From NCBI GenBank assembly GCA_003241485.1, contig QFQD01000001.1:61818-125817 (forward strand): a stretch of 64,000 bases of DNA. The letters run 5' to 3'. The stretch is from Ancylobacter novellus. Its GTDB lineage: Bacteria; Pseudomonadota; Alphaproteobacteria; Rhizobiales; Xanthobacteraceae. Shown here piece by piece: positions 8,116-17,050 of the stretch (within the stretch, counting starts at the first letter, position 1; each line of letters starts with the position of its first letter). A program made the position numbers and the translations under genes. Under the pieces are notes generated by a model. That model searched no databases. It was given only the letters and a program-made list of their open reading frames with translations, and had not been told where the DNA came from.

Positions 8116-10179
8116 TCAGCCCTCGATGCGGTCGAAATCGGCGATGGCGCGGGTGATGGCGCGGATGTCGGCGAGCAGGCGCAGCCGGTTGGCGCGCAGG
8201 GCCTTGTCCTCGGCGTTCACCGTCACCTTGTCGAAGAAGGCATCGACCGGCGCGCGCAGGGTTGCGATCAGGGCCATGGCGGCCTCGAAATCCTCGGCGC
8301 CGAGCGCGGTCTCGATCTGCGGGCCGAGATGGGCGATGGCCTCGGCCAGCGCGCGCTCTTCCGGCTCGTGCAGCAGCACCATGTCGACGCCGCCCTCATA
8401 GGTGACGCCGTCCTTCTTCTCTTCGATGCGCAGGATATTCGCCGCGCGCTTGGTGCCGGCGAGCAGCGTCTTGCCGTCCTGCGTGCCGAGGAAGCGCCCG
8501 AGCGCCTCGACGCGCTTGACCACCAGCAGCAGGTCGTCCTGGCCGGGCAGCGCGAACACTGCGTCGACGAGATCGTGGCGCGCGCCACTCTCGCGCAGAT
8601 GCACCTTCAGCCGGTCGGCGAAGAAGGAGAGGAGGTCGGTCTCGACGAATTCGCCGAGCTTCACCGTGAGCCCGTTCTCCAGCACCAGACGCACCACGCC
8701 GAGCGCCGCACGGCGCAGCGCATAGGGGTCCTTCGAGCCGGTCGGCTTTTCGTCGATGGCCCAGAAGCCGACCAGCGTGTCGAGCTTGTCGGCCAGCGCC
8801 ACGGCGACGGAGACCGGCGCGGTCGGCACGGTGTCGGTCGGGCCCTGCGGCTTGTAGTGTTCCTCGGCCGCCGCGGCGATTTCCTCCGGCAGGCCTTCGA
8901 GCCGGGCGTAATAGCGCCCCATCAGCCCCTGCACTTCAGGAAATTCGCCCACGACTTCGGTGCGCAGGTCGCTCTTGGCGTAGAGCGCCGCCCGCCGCGT
9001 CAGCGCCGGGTCGGCCCCGACCAGCGGCGCCAGCGTTTCCGCCAGAGCGGCAATGCGCTTGATGCGCTCCAGCTGCGAGCCGAGCTTCTCATGGAAGGTG
9101 ACGTTGCTGAACTTCTCCAGCCGCTCGTCCAGCGGCACGCCCGCATTGGTGCGCTTGTCGGTTTCCCAGAAGAACTTGGCGTCCGACAGGCGGGCGCGGA
9201 TGACGCGCTCATTGCCGGCGATGATCGCCTTGCCGCCATCGGTGGCCGCCAGATTCGACACCAGGATGAAGCGGTTGGTGAGGCGCCCGGTCTTCGGGTT
9301 CCTCAGCACGAAGCACTTCTGGTTGGCGCGGATGGTGGCGCGGATCACCTCGTCCGGCACGTCGAGGAAGCTCTCCTCGAAGGCGCCCATCAGCACGACG
9401 GGCCATTCCACCAGGCCGCAGATCTCTTCCAGCAGGCCGGCATCCTCGACCAGCTCCAGCCCCTGCGCCAGAGCGAGGTCCTTGGCGTCGTTGAGGATGA
9501 TGTCCTTGCGCCGCTCGCGGTCGACCACGACGAAGGCGGCCTCCAGCTTGGTCATCCAGTCGTCGAGCCGGCGCACGCGGATCTCACCGGGGGCGAGGAA
9601 GCGGTGGCCGCGCGTCACGTCGCCGGACTTCAGCCCGTCGATCTCGAACGGCACCACTTCCGGCTCCTCGGTCTCCGGGCCGAAGGTGCAGACGATGGAC
9701 TGCAGCGGGCGCACCCAGCGCAGCGCGCCGGGATTCAGCGAGGCCTTGCCCCAGCGCATCGACTTCGGCCAGGGGAAGGAGCGCACGATCTGCGGGATGA
9801 TCTCGGCGACCACTTCCGGCGTGGTGCGGCCGTGCTTGTGGAGGCGCGCGACATAGAACTCGCCCTTCTTCGGGTCGCTTTCGATGCTCGCCTGATCGAT
9901 GGAGGTGAGGCCGGCCGCCTTGAGGAAGCCCTGAATGGCGCCTTCGGGCGCGCCGACGCGCGGGCCCTTGCGCTCCTCATGCACGTCGGGCTGGTTCGCG
10001 GGCAGGCCATGCACCGCCAGCGCCAGCCGGCGCGGGGTGACGAACGCCTTGGCGCCCTCATAGACGAGACCGCGTTCCACCAGCGCGTCGGTGACCAGCT
10101 TCTTCAGCGTGTCGGCCGCCGCCGCCTGCATGCGGGCGGGGATTTCTTCGCAGAACAGTTCGAGCAGGAGATCGGGCAT
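8116..10179 (-). CDS. glyS: glycine--tRNA ligase beta subunit
   Basis: This is the beta subunit of the bacterial alpha2-beta2 glycyl-tRNA synthetase, needed with GlyQ to charge tRNA-Gly. The 687-residue product begins with the family signature MPDLLLELFCEEIPARM. It has the long HD-like middle region (for example LVGFWAIDEKPTGSKDPYALRR) and an anticodon-binding domain at the C-terminus. The length is nearly that of the enterobacterial subunit. It lies downstream of glyQ on the same strand, but an oxidoreductase and a transporter gene intervene. Confidence 0.97.
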   Translation of the reverse strand: MPDLLLELFCEEIPARMQAAAADTLKKLVTDALVERGLVYEGAKAFVTPRRLALAVHGLPANQPDVHEERKGPRVGAPEGAIQGFLKAAGLTSIDQASIESDPKKGEFYVARLHKHGRTTPEVVAEIIPQIVRSFPWPKSMRWGKASLNPGALRWVRPLQSIVCTFGPETEEPEVVPFEIDGLKSGDVTRGHRFLAPGEIRVRRLDDWMTKLEAAFVVVDRERRKDIILNDAKDLALAQGLELVEDAGLLEEICGLVEWPVVLMGAFEESFLDVPDEVIRATIRANQKCFVLRNPKTGRLTNRFILVSNLAATDGGKAIIAGNERVIRARLSDAKFFWETDKRTNAGVPLDERLEKFSNVTFHEKLGSQLERIKRIAALAETLAPLVGADPALTRRAALYAKSDLRTEVVGEFPEVQGLMGRYYARLEGLPEEIAAAAEEHYKPQGPTDTVPTAPVSVAVALADKLDTLVGFWAIDEKPTGSKDPYALRRAALGVVRLVLENGLTVKLGEFVETDLLSFFADRLKVHLRESGARHDLVDAVFALPGQDDLLLVVKRVEALGRFLGTQDGKTLLAGTKRAANILRIEEKKDGVTYEGGVDMVLLHEPEERALAEAIAHLGPQIETALGAEDFEAAMALIATLRAPVDAFFDKVTVNAEDKALRANRLRLLADIRAITRAIADFDRIEG

Positions 10180-10293
10180 GGGCTCTTCGACCGGACGGTT
10201 CGATAGGCGGGCGTGGTCCGCCCGTGGGAAATGTCGCGCGACGCCCTAGCACGGTATGGCGCGGGACGGGAGTGCGGAATTGGAATGGGCCGG

Positions 10294-11625
10294 TCAGTCC
10301 AGCGCCACGCCGCGCCGCTCCTTCATCGTCACGGCGGCGATGAGCGAGATGGCGGCGATGACGATGAGATACACCGCCGGACCCATGTCGTACTGCTCGC
10401 GATTGACGAGATAGACCGCGACCATCGGCGCCGTGCCGCCGGCAAGGCCGATGGCGAAGTTGTAGCTCAGCGAAAAGGCGGTGCAGCGCGTGGCCGGGCG
10501 GAACATCTCGGACAGCACGCAGGGGATCGGCCCGGCATAGCAGGCGATCAGCACGGCAAAGCCGAGCTGTCCGAGGAACACCCATTCCGCGTCGCCGCTG
10601 TCCAGCAGGCGGAACAGTGGCCAGGAGAACAGCACGAGGCCGATGAGCCCGGCGCAGACCACCGGCTTGCGGCCCACCCGGTCCGACAGCGCGGCGAAGG
10701 CCGGCGCCAGCACCAGCACGACGATCATGCTGATCGTGTTGATCTGCAGCGACAGCCGGGCGGCAAGGCCGTCGACCTGCTGCATGTAGGTCGTCAGATA
10801 CACGAAGAGCAAATAGAAGCCGCCGCCCAGCGTCAGGTTCAGCGCCGCTGCGCGCAGCATGCCGGGGCCGTCGGTGCGAAAGGCGTTGACCAGCGGCAGT
10901 TCGCCCTTTGGGTGCTTGGCGGCCGGCGCGTGTGGGCGGGCCGGCTCGGCCGCCTCTTGCTCGGCCGCGCTGCCGCGCAGATACAGCGTGAAGCCGCCGA
11001 GCAGGATGCCGAGCAGGAAGGGAATGCGCCAGCCCCAGGCGATCAGGTCGTCCGCGCTCATCGCCATGGCCGTCACCGCCCCGACCATCGAGCCGAGCAG
11101 CGTGCCCCCGGTGGCGCCGCAGCCGGCGAAGGAGGCAATGAGCCCGCGCCGGCGCGGCGCGGCGCTCTCGGCGAGGAAGATCGCCGAGGTGGTGTATTCG
11201 CCGCCGATGGAGAGCCCCTGCAGCAGCCTCAGCAGAAGCAGCAGCACGGGGGCCAGCGCGCCGATGCTGTCATAGGTCGGCAACAGCCCGATGGTGACGG
11301 TGGAGCCGGTCATCATGAAGGCGGAGACGAACAGAGCCTGCCGGCGGCCGAGCCGGTCGCCGATATGGCCGAACACAACGCCGCCAATGGGACGCATGAG
11401 GAAGGAGGCGGCGAAGATGCCAAAGGCCGAGATCAACCCGACAAAGGCGTCGCTGCCGGGGAAGAAGTTTCTGGCGAAGATGGCGGCAAGGAAGCCATAG
11501 GCGGCGAAGTCGTACCACTCCAGCACATTGCCGAGCGCGCCCGCGACCAGGCTGCGCACCGGCGCGGGCCGGCTCGAGCGGCGATCATCGAGGCGTCCTG
11601 CATCACTGAATTCGGCGACCGACAC
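10294..11625 (-). CDS. MFS transporter, metabolite:H+ symporter type
   Basis: This 443-residue protein has twelve predicted membrane segments. It carries the metabolite-proton-symporter signatures GNVLEWYDFAAYGFLA near residue 32 and IGGVVFGHIGDRLGRRQAL near residue 80, as in ProP, ShiA and KgtP. The substrate cannot be read from sequence; organic acids or osmolytes are typical. The start at 11625 is a GTG with AGGGGAG eight bases upstream. It lies between glyS and a flavoprotein gene, all on the minus strand. Confidence 0.9.
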   Translation of the reverse strand: MSVAEFSDAGRLDDRRSSRPAPVRSLVAGALGNVLEWYDFAAYGFLAAIFARNFFPGSDAFVGLISAFGIFAASFLMRPIGGVVFGHIGDRLGRRQALFVSAFMMTGSTVTIGLLPTYDSIGALAPVLLLLLRLLQGLSIGGEYTTSAIFLAESAAPRRRGLIASFAGCGATGGTLLGSMVGAVTAMAMSADDLIAWGWRIPFLLGILLGGFTLYLRGSAAEQEAAEPARPHAPAAKHPKGELPLVNAFRTDGPGMLRAAALNLTLGGGFYLLFVYLTTYMQQVDGLAARLSLQINTISMIVVLVLAPAFAALSDRVGRKPVVCAGLIGLVLFSWPLFRLLDSGDAEWVFLGQLGFAVLIACYAGPIPCVLSEMFRPATRCTAFSLSYNFAIGLAGGTAPMVAVYLVNREQYDMGPAVYLIVIAAISLIAAVTMKERRGVALD

Positions 11626-11722
11626 CGGCGCGCTCCCCTGCGGCGCCGCCGGGATGGCGGCCTGTTCGAGGTAAGCCTATCCGCCCGCGCGGTCCGGGAA
11701 CATGACTTTTCCGGAAGGAGCG

Positions 11723-12958
11723 TCAGGGAGTGGCGCGGTCGATCGCCACATCGTCGAACCAGGCCTCGCGCTGGCCGGCGATGAGCCGGGCGATGATGCG
11801 CGAGGCCATGTAGCTGAAGGTGATGCCGTTGCCGCCATAGCCATAGGCGGCGAACAGGCGCGGATGACCGGGAATCTCGCCGATCATCGGCAGGCCGTCG
11901 CTGGTGCGGCCGAAGACGCCGGACCAGACCATGTCGGCGGCGATCTCCGCCTGCGGGCGGAGCGTGGCGAGCTTGCCCAGCAGCGCCGCCGCCTTGGCCG
12001 GGCCCTTGGCGGCCCGCTCCGGCGCGTCGGTCATGCCGTCCTCGTCCTCGCCGCCGATGACGATACGCCCGTCGGCGGTCGTGCGCGCGTAGAGATAATC
12101 CTCGGAGGCTTCCCAGATCAGCGCGCGCTCGCGCCAGAGCGCGGCGGGTGCCTGCGCGGGGGTCGCCAGCGCCCAGCTCGCGCCGATTTCGTGCAGGTCG
12201 GACTGGACGATGTCGGGCAGCACATAGCCGGTGGCAAGGACAACCGCGCCCGCCTCGATGCTGTGCCCGCTGGCGAGCGTCACGCCCGCGCGGCGACCGA
12301 GGCTTTCATAGCGGACCGCCTCGTCATGATGGAGCCGGGCCCCGCGCGACAGGGCGCGCGTCAGCAGGCCGTGGGCGAGCCGCAGCGGATCGGCCTCGGC
12401 CGAGCCGGGCGACAGGAGGGCGCCCTCGCGGGTCATCCCGAAGGCGCCGAGCAGGTCCGCATGGCCGAGGAAGGCGCCGGGCAGGTCGGCGCGGTGGCGC
12501 AGCGCCAGCTCGTCCATCAGCGCCCGCGCGCCCACCTCCTCCGCGGCGAGATAGAGCGAGGGGCGGAGCGTGAAATCGCAGGCGATGGCCTGTTCCTGCA
12601 CGAGGGCGGACAGTCCCGCGACCGACCGGTAGCTGTAGCGATAGATGTTGGCGGCCCGCTCGAAGCCGAAACGGTCGGTGAGAAAACCCAGCCGGCGGTC
12701 GATCTCCCACAGCAGCATGGCGGTCGAGGCGACGGTCGAGCCCCGCCCCGGCTCCTCGCGGTCGATCAGCAGCACGTCATGGCCGAGCGCGGTGAGATGC
12801 TCGGCCATCAGCGCGCCGCTGATGCCGGCGCCGACGATCAGCACGTCGCAGGAGATGTTCTGCGCGAGTGGCCGGAACGGGCTGGATACCCCGTCGCTGC
12901 GCCAGGGGGAGCGGCCTTCGCGAAGGTCGGATTGCTCGGTGGTCTCGGGATCGAACAT
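11723..12958 (-). CDS. FAD-dependent oxidoreductase, DAO family
   Basis: This 411-residue flavoprotein has the dinucleotide-binding motif CDVLIVGAGISGALMAEHL near residue 37 and the second FAD contact near the C-terminus (GYGGNGITFSYMAS). This is the D-amino-acid-oxidase/glycine-oxidase fold; substrates are usually amines or amino acids. The start at 12958 (MFDPETTEQSD) is chosen because the longer frame is Arg-rich and overlaps glyQ antisense-like sequence. It sits between glyQ and the MFS gene on the same strand; a link to amine uptake is only a guess from that neighbour. Confidence 0.88.
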   Translation of the reverse strand: MFDPETTEQSDLREGRSPWRSDGVSSPFRPLAQNISCDVLIVGAGISGALMAEHLTALGHDVLLIDREEPGRGSTVASTAMLLWEIDRRLGFLTDRFGFERAANIYRYSYRSVAGLSALVQEQAIACDFTLRPSLYLAAEEVGARALMDELALRHRADLPGAFLGHADLLGAFGMTREGALLSPGSAEADPLRLAHGLLTRALSRGARLHHDEAVRYESLGRRAGVTLASGHSIEAGAVVLATGYVLPDIVQSDLHEIGASWALATPAQAPAALWRERALIWEASEDYLYARTTADGRIVIGGEDEDGMTDAPERAAKGPAKAAALLGKLATLRPQAEIAADMVWSGVFGRTSDGLPMIGEIPGHPRLFAAYGYGGNGITFSYMASRIIARLIAGQREAWFDDVAIDRATP

Positions 12959-13017
12959 GGGGGGCTCGCTGCTGGAGGCTATGCGAGAACCCCGACGGGT
13001 GCGAAAGGTTGCGCGCC

Positions 13018-13962
13018 TCAGCGCGCGGCCGATGCCCCGCCCGCTTCGGTCGCGAGCCAGGCGGCGCCGCAGGCCTTGGCCAGCTCGCGCACCCGCCCGA
13101 TATAGCTCTGCCGTTCGGTGACGGAGATCACGCCGCGCGCGTCCAGCAGGTTGAAGACGTGGCTCGCCTTGATGCACTGGTCATAGGCGGGCTGCGCCAT
13201 CAGATGACGGCTGCGATCGTCGCTCCAGCCGGCTTCGAGATATTTCGCCGCCGCGCTTTCGGCCATGCGGAACTGCTCGAACAGCATGTCGGTGTCGGCA
13301 TGCTCGAAATTGTGCCGGGAATATTCCTGCTCGGCCTGCAGGAACACGTCGCCATAGGTGACCTTCTCGTCACCCTCGCGGCCGTTGAAATTGAGGTCGT
13401 ACACGTTCTCCACGCCCTGCACATACATGGCGAGGCGCTCCAGCCCATAGGTCAGCTCGCCGGAAACCGGCGCGCACTCGATGCCGGCGACCTGCTGGAA
13501 ATAGGTGAACTGCGAGACTTCCATGCCATCGCACCAGCACTCCCAGCCGAGGCCGGAGGCGCCGAGCGTCGGGCTCTCCCAGTCGTCCTCCACGAAGCGC
13601 ACATCGTGCAAATGAAGGTCGATGCCGATCGCCTCCAGCGAGGCGAGGTACAGCGCCTGCAGGTCCGGCGGCGAGGGCTTCAGGATCACCTGATACTGGT
13701 AATAATGCTGCAGCCGGTTGGGGTTCTCGCCATAGCGCCCGTCCTTGGGGCGGCGGGAGGGCTGCACATAGGCGGCCTTCCACGGACGCGGGCCCAGCGA
13801 GCGCAGCGTGGTGGCGGGATGGAAGGTGCCGGCGCCGACCTCCATGTCGTAGGGCTGCAGCACGACGCAGCCCTTGTCCGCCCAGAAGGCATGGAGCGCG
13901 AGGATGAGCCCCTGGAACGACTTGTCGGGGCGCATATGGGGCGGCAGGGCAGGATCGATCAT
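13018..13962 (-). CDS. glyQ: glycine--tRNA ligase alpha subunit
   Basis: This is the catalytic class II aminoacylation subunit paired with GlyS. The 314-residue product shows family hallmarks: FWADKGCVVLQPYDMEVGAGTFHPAT near the N-terminus, YVQPSRRPKDGRYGENPNR (motif 2 region), and the glycine-site segment GLGWECWCDGMEVSQFTYFQQ. The ATG at 13962 gives MIDPALPPHMRPDKSFQ. It is the first gene of a leftward group glyQ, flavoprotein, MFS, glyS. It is divergent from xseA. Confidence 0.97.
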   Translation of the reverse strand: MIDPALPPHMRPDKSFQGLILALHAFWADKGCVVLQPYDMEVGAGTFHPATTLRSLGPRPWKAAYVQPSRRPKDGRYGENPNRLQHYYQYQVILKPSPPDLQALYLASLEAIGIDLHLHDVRFVEDDWESPTLGASGLGWECWCDGMEVSQFTYFQQVAGIECAPVSGELTYGLERLAMYVQGVENVYDLNFNGREGDEKVTYGDVFLQAEQEYSRHNFEHADTDMLFEQFRMAESAAAKYLEAGWSDDRSRHLMAQPAYDQCIKASHVFNLLDARGVISVTERQSYIGRVRELAKACGAAWLATEAGGASAAR

Positions 13963-14050
13963 GGATGAGCCGGCGGTTGGCGGGAAAAATCGCGCGCAAA
14001 CTAGGCTGTGAGGGGGCGGGGATCAAGGTGGCGCTCCTGTTCCGCGCATT

Positions 14051-14090
14051 GTCATCCTGGACAGCCGCAGGCGCCTCCGGCCGGGATGAC
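14051..14090. repeat. REP-like palindrome between glyQ and xseA
   Basis: This 40-base element folds almost end to end: outer arms GTCATCCTGG / CCGGGATGAC (one mismatch) and inner arms CCGCAGGC / GCCTCCGG (one mismatch). The GTCATCC / GGATGAC ends match the 48135 copy. It lies between divergent genes, so it is not acting as a terminator for either. Confidence 0.6.
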
Positions 14091-14141
14091 GATCGCGAGC
14101 GGTCGGTTCCCGCGCCGGGCAAATCCGATTATCACTGCCTT

Positions 14142-15695
14142 ATGCCCGACACGCTCTCCGAATCGCCCGTCTCCAACGCTCCCGACTGGAGCGTCTCCGA
14201 ACTCTCCGGCGCGCTGAAGCGCACGGTGGAGGATGCCTTCGGCCATGTGCGGGTGCGCGGCGAGATTTCCGGCTATCGCGGGCCGCACTCCTCCGGCCAT
14301 GCCTATTTCTCGCTGAAGGACAGCTCCGCCCGGCTCGACGCCGTGGTGTGGAAGGGCAATTTCAGCCGGCTGAAGATCCGCCCCGAGGAGGGGCTGGAAG
14401 TGGTCGCCATCGGGCGCATCACCACCTTCCCCGGCAAGTCCTCCTACCAGATCGTCATCGAGCAGCTGGAATTCGCCGGCGCCGGCGCGATCATGGCCAT
14501 GCTGGAAGAGAGGAAGCGCCGTCTTGCCGCCGAGGGACTGTTCGACGGCGCGCGCAAGCGCCGCCCGCCCTTCCTCCCGCGTGTCATCGGCGTCGTCACC
14601 TCGCCGACCGGCGCGGTGATCCGCGACATTCTCCACCGCCTTGCCGACCGCTTTCCCCGCCATGTGCTGGTGTGGCCGGTGCGGGTGCAGGGCGACACAA
14701 GCGGGGCCGAGGTCGCCGCCGCCATTCGCGGCTTCAACGCCCTGCCGGTCGGCGGCCCGATCCCGCGTCCCGACGTGCTGATCGTTGCGCGCGGCGGGGG
14801 CTCGCTGGAGGATCTGCTCGGCTTTTCCGAGGAGATCGTGGTGCGCGCGGCCGCCGAGAGCGGCATTCCGCTCATCTCCGCCGTCGGCCATGAGACCGAC
14901 GTGACGCTGATCGATTTCGCCGCCGATGTGCGCGCGCCCACCCCGACCGCCGCCGCCGAGATGGCGGTGCCGGTGCGCGGCGAGCTGATCGCCGAGATCG
15001 GCAGCCTGCACGCCCGGCTCGGCGGGGCGCTGGCGCGGGCGACGGAACGCCGCCGCGCGGAGCTGCGCGCCCTTGGCCGGCTGCTGCCGAGCGCGGATGC
15101 GTTGCTCGCCCTGCCGCGTCAGCGGCTCGACGTGGCCTCGCAGCGCCTGCCGCGCGCGCTCAAGGCCAATGCCGGCGCGCACCGTCTGGCGCTGACCCGT
15201 ATCGAGGGTCGGCTGGCGCCCGACCGGCTCACCAGCCTGATCGAGCGTCGGCGCGAGCGCTTCGAGCTGTTCGCCGGCCGGCTCGCCAGCGCGCTGCGGA
15301 TGAACGCCGGCGCGCATCGCGAGCGCATCGCGCGCGCCCGGGAGCGGCTCGACGGTCGGCATGTGCGGCTGCTGCCGAGCCTGCGCCGCGCCAGCGAGGA
15401 ACGCCGCCGGCGGCTGCGCTCGGTCGAGCAGCTGATGCAGGCGCTGTCCTATAAGGGCGTGCTCGCGCGGGGCTTCGCCCTTGTCCGCGACGCCTCCGGC
15501 GAACCGCTGCACGCCGCCCGCGACGTGGTGGCGGGGCAGGGGCTCGAGATCGAGTTTCATGACGGGCGCGTCGCGGCGGTGGCCGCAGGCGAGGGCGCCC
15601 CGCCGCCCCCCGCGCCGCGTTCCCCGGCCCGTCCTGCGCGCAAGGCGAAGGCCTTGTCCGACGACGGCGCGCAGCCCACCTTGTTCGAGAGCTGA
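14142..15695 (+). CDS. xseA: exodeoxyribonuclease VII large subunit
   Basis: The catalytic subunit of exonuclease VII degrades single-stranded DNA in both directions. The 517-residue product has the N-terminal OB fold (VRVRGEISGYRGPHSSGHAYFSLKD). The catalytic domain includes IGVVTSPTGAVIRDI, VARGGGSLEDLLGFSEE and SAVGHETDVTLIDFAADVRAPTPTAAAE, and is followed by a long coiled-coil region. The start at 14142 (MPDTLSESPVS) is preferred; the frame extends upstream through the REP-like repeat. The small DUF2093 gene lies just downstream. Confidence 0.96.
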   Translation: MPDTLSESPVSNAPDWSVSELSGALKRTVEDAFGHVRVRGEISGYRGPHSSGHAYFSLKDSSARLDAVVWKGNFSRLKIRPEEGLEVVAIGRITTFPGKSSYQIVIEQLEFAGAGAIMAMLEERKRRLAAEGLFDGARKRRPPFLPRVIGVVTSPTGAVIRDILHRLADRFPRHVLVWPVRVQGDTSGAEVAAAIRGFNALPVGGPIPRPDVLIVARGGGSLEDLLGFSEEIVVRAAAESGIPLISAVGHETDVTLIDFAADVRAPTPTAAAEMAVPVRGELIAEIGSLHARLGGALARATERRRAELRALGRLLPSADALLALPRQRLDVASQRLPRALKANAGAHRLALTRIEGRLAPDRLTSLIERRRERFELFAGRLASALRMNAGAHRERIARARERLDGRHVRLLPSLRRASEERRRRLRSVEQLMQALSYKGVLARGFALVRDASGEPLHAARDVVAGQGLEIEFHDGRVAAVAAGEGAPPPPAPRSPARPARKAKALSDDGAQPTLFES

Positions 15696-15785
15696 GCGGG
15701 TCCCGGCTGCCTCGCGAGGAGGAAACTTGCCGAGGCCCCCTCCGGTTCAGTATCCTCCGGCCACTTTTTCACGGCCGAACCAACC

Positions 15786-16028
15786 ATGGGGATGAGCGGC
15801 ACCATGAACCGCTTCGAACGTTTTTCCGCGTCCGGCGAGGCCGAGGTGCGCTATCTCGACGGCGATTTCCGCGTCGTGCGCCCGGGCACCTTCGTGCGCT
15901 GCGCGGTGACCGGCCAGGCGATCCCGCTCGACGAGCTGCGCTACTGGAGCGTCGACCTGCAGGAGGCCTATGCCACCCCGGAGGCGGTGCTGGCGCGGCT
16001 TCACCCCGATCGCGTCAAGGCCGGCTGA
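15786..16028 (+). CDS. DUF2093 small protein
   Basis: This 80-residue protein is typical of DUF2093: EVRYLDGDFRVVRPGTFVRCAVTGQAIPLDELRYWSVDLQEAY. The Cys and Thr-Gly turn suggest a small beta-rich fold, but no role is known. The family regularly lies after xseA in Hyphomicrobiales, and it does so here with a 90-base gap. Two further in-frame ATGs follow; the one at 15804 has GGGGATGAG upstream and may be the true start. Confidence 0.85.
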   Translation: MGMSGTMNRFERFSASGEAEVRYLDGDFRVVRPGTFVRCAVTGQAIPLDELRYWSVDLQEAYATPEAVLARLHPDRVKAG

Positions 16029-16040
16029 GCGACCCCGCCG

Positions 16041-17045
16041 TCAGCCCAGCACGCCCGCCAGCATGCGATCGAGCGCCTTGGCGCTCTGCGGCTCCAGCGC
16101 GAGGCGCACCGGCAGCACTTCAGAGGCCTGCAGCAGCGTTTCGCCGATATCGGTTCCTGCCAGCCGCACCGCGTCCTTTTCCGTGGTGACCAGCTTGAGG
16201 TCGTTGGCTTCCGCCGTCGCCAGCAGCTCCATTGCCTCGGCGAGGGTGAAGACGTGGTGGTCGGGGAAGGCGCGAGTGATTGCCGGCAGCACGCCGAGCG
16301 CGCGCAGCGTCTCGAAGAACTTGGCCGGACGGCCGATGCCGGCATAGGCCAGCACCCGGCGGCCGAACAGCCGCGCCACCGCCAGCGCCTCCGGGGCGAG
16401 GCGCCCGCGCAGCACGACGATGCCGGCGGCATAGCCCTCGCGCGCCACGCGCTCGCCGGGCGCGCCCTCGCCCACCACCAGCAGCGCCTGCGCCCGCTCC
16501 AGCTGCGGCGCCAGCGGCGCGCGCAAGGGGCCGGCGGGCAGGCACAGCCCGTTGCCGACGCCCACGCCGGCATCGACCACGAGGATCGACAGCGCCTTGG
16601 CGAGCGCGGGATTCTGGAAGCCGTCATCCATCAGAATGACATCGGCGCCATCCTGCGCGGCAAGCTGCGCGCCGGCGACCCGCTCGCGCGCGACATAGGT
16701 CGGCGCGGCGCGGGCCAGCAGCAGCGGCTCGTCGCCAACCTGATCGGCATTGTGGAGCAGCGGGTCGACCTGAAGCGGGCCGCGCTCGCTGCCGCCATAG
16801 CCGCGGGTGAGGATGGAGGGGCGGTGCTTGCGGGCGATGAGGCGGCGGACGAGCTGCAGCACCGTCGGTGTCTTGCCCGCGCCCCCCACGGTGGGGTTGC
16901 CGACGCAGATGACGGGGATGCCGACCTCGGTGCCGGCGGTCTTCATCCGCGCCAGCGTGACGCCGCCAACCATGGCGCCGAGCGGTGACAGCAGCCGGGC
17001 GGTGCCGCTCGGCTTGGGCTGCCACCAGAAATCGGGCGCGTGCAT
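16041..17045 (-). CDS. lpxK: tetraacyldisaccharide 4'-kinase
   Basis: LpxK phosphorylates the 4' position of the lipid A disaccharide at the inner membrane. The 334-residue product has the N-terminal family motif (MHAPDFWW) and an unusual Walker A, NPTVGGAGKTPTV, near residues 49-61. DDGFQNPAL carries the catalytic Asp-Asp, and the C-terminal segment YAGIGRPAKFF is conserved. It is the last gene of a leftward envelope block, five bases after waaA. Confidence 0.96.
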   Translation of the reverse strand: MHAPDFWWQPKPSGTARLLSPLGAMVGGVTLARMKTAGTEVGIPVICVGNPTVGGAGKTPTVLQLVRRLIARKHRPSILTRGYGGSERGPLQVDPLLHNADQVGDEPLLLARAAPTYVARERVAGAQLAAQDGADVILMDDGFQNPALAKALSILVVDAGVGVGNGLCLPAGPLRAPLAPQLERAQALLVVGEGAPGERVAREGYAAGIVVLRGRLAPEALAVARLFGRRVLAYAGIGRPAKFFETLRALGVLPAITRAFPDHHVFTLAEAMELLATAEANDLKLVTTEKDAVRLAGTDIGETLLQASEVLPVRLALEPQSAKALDRMLAGVLG

Positions 17046-17050
17046 GGCGT

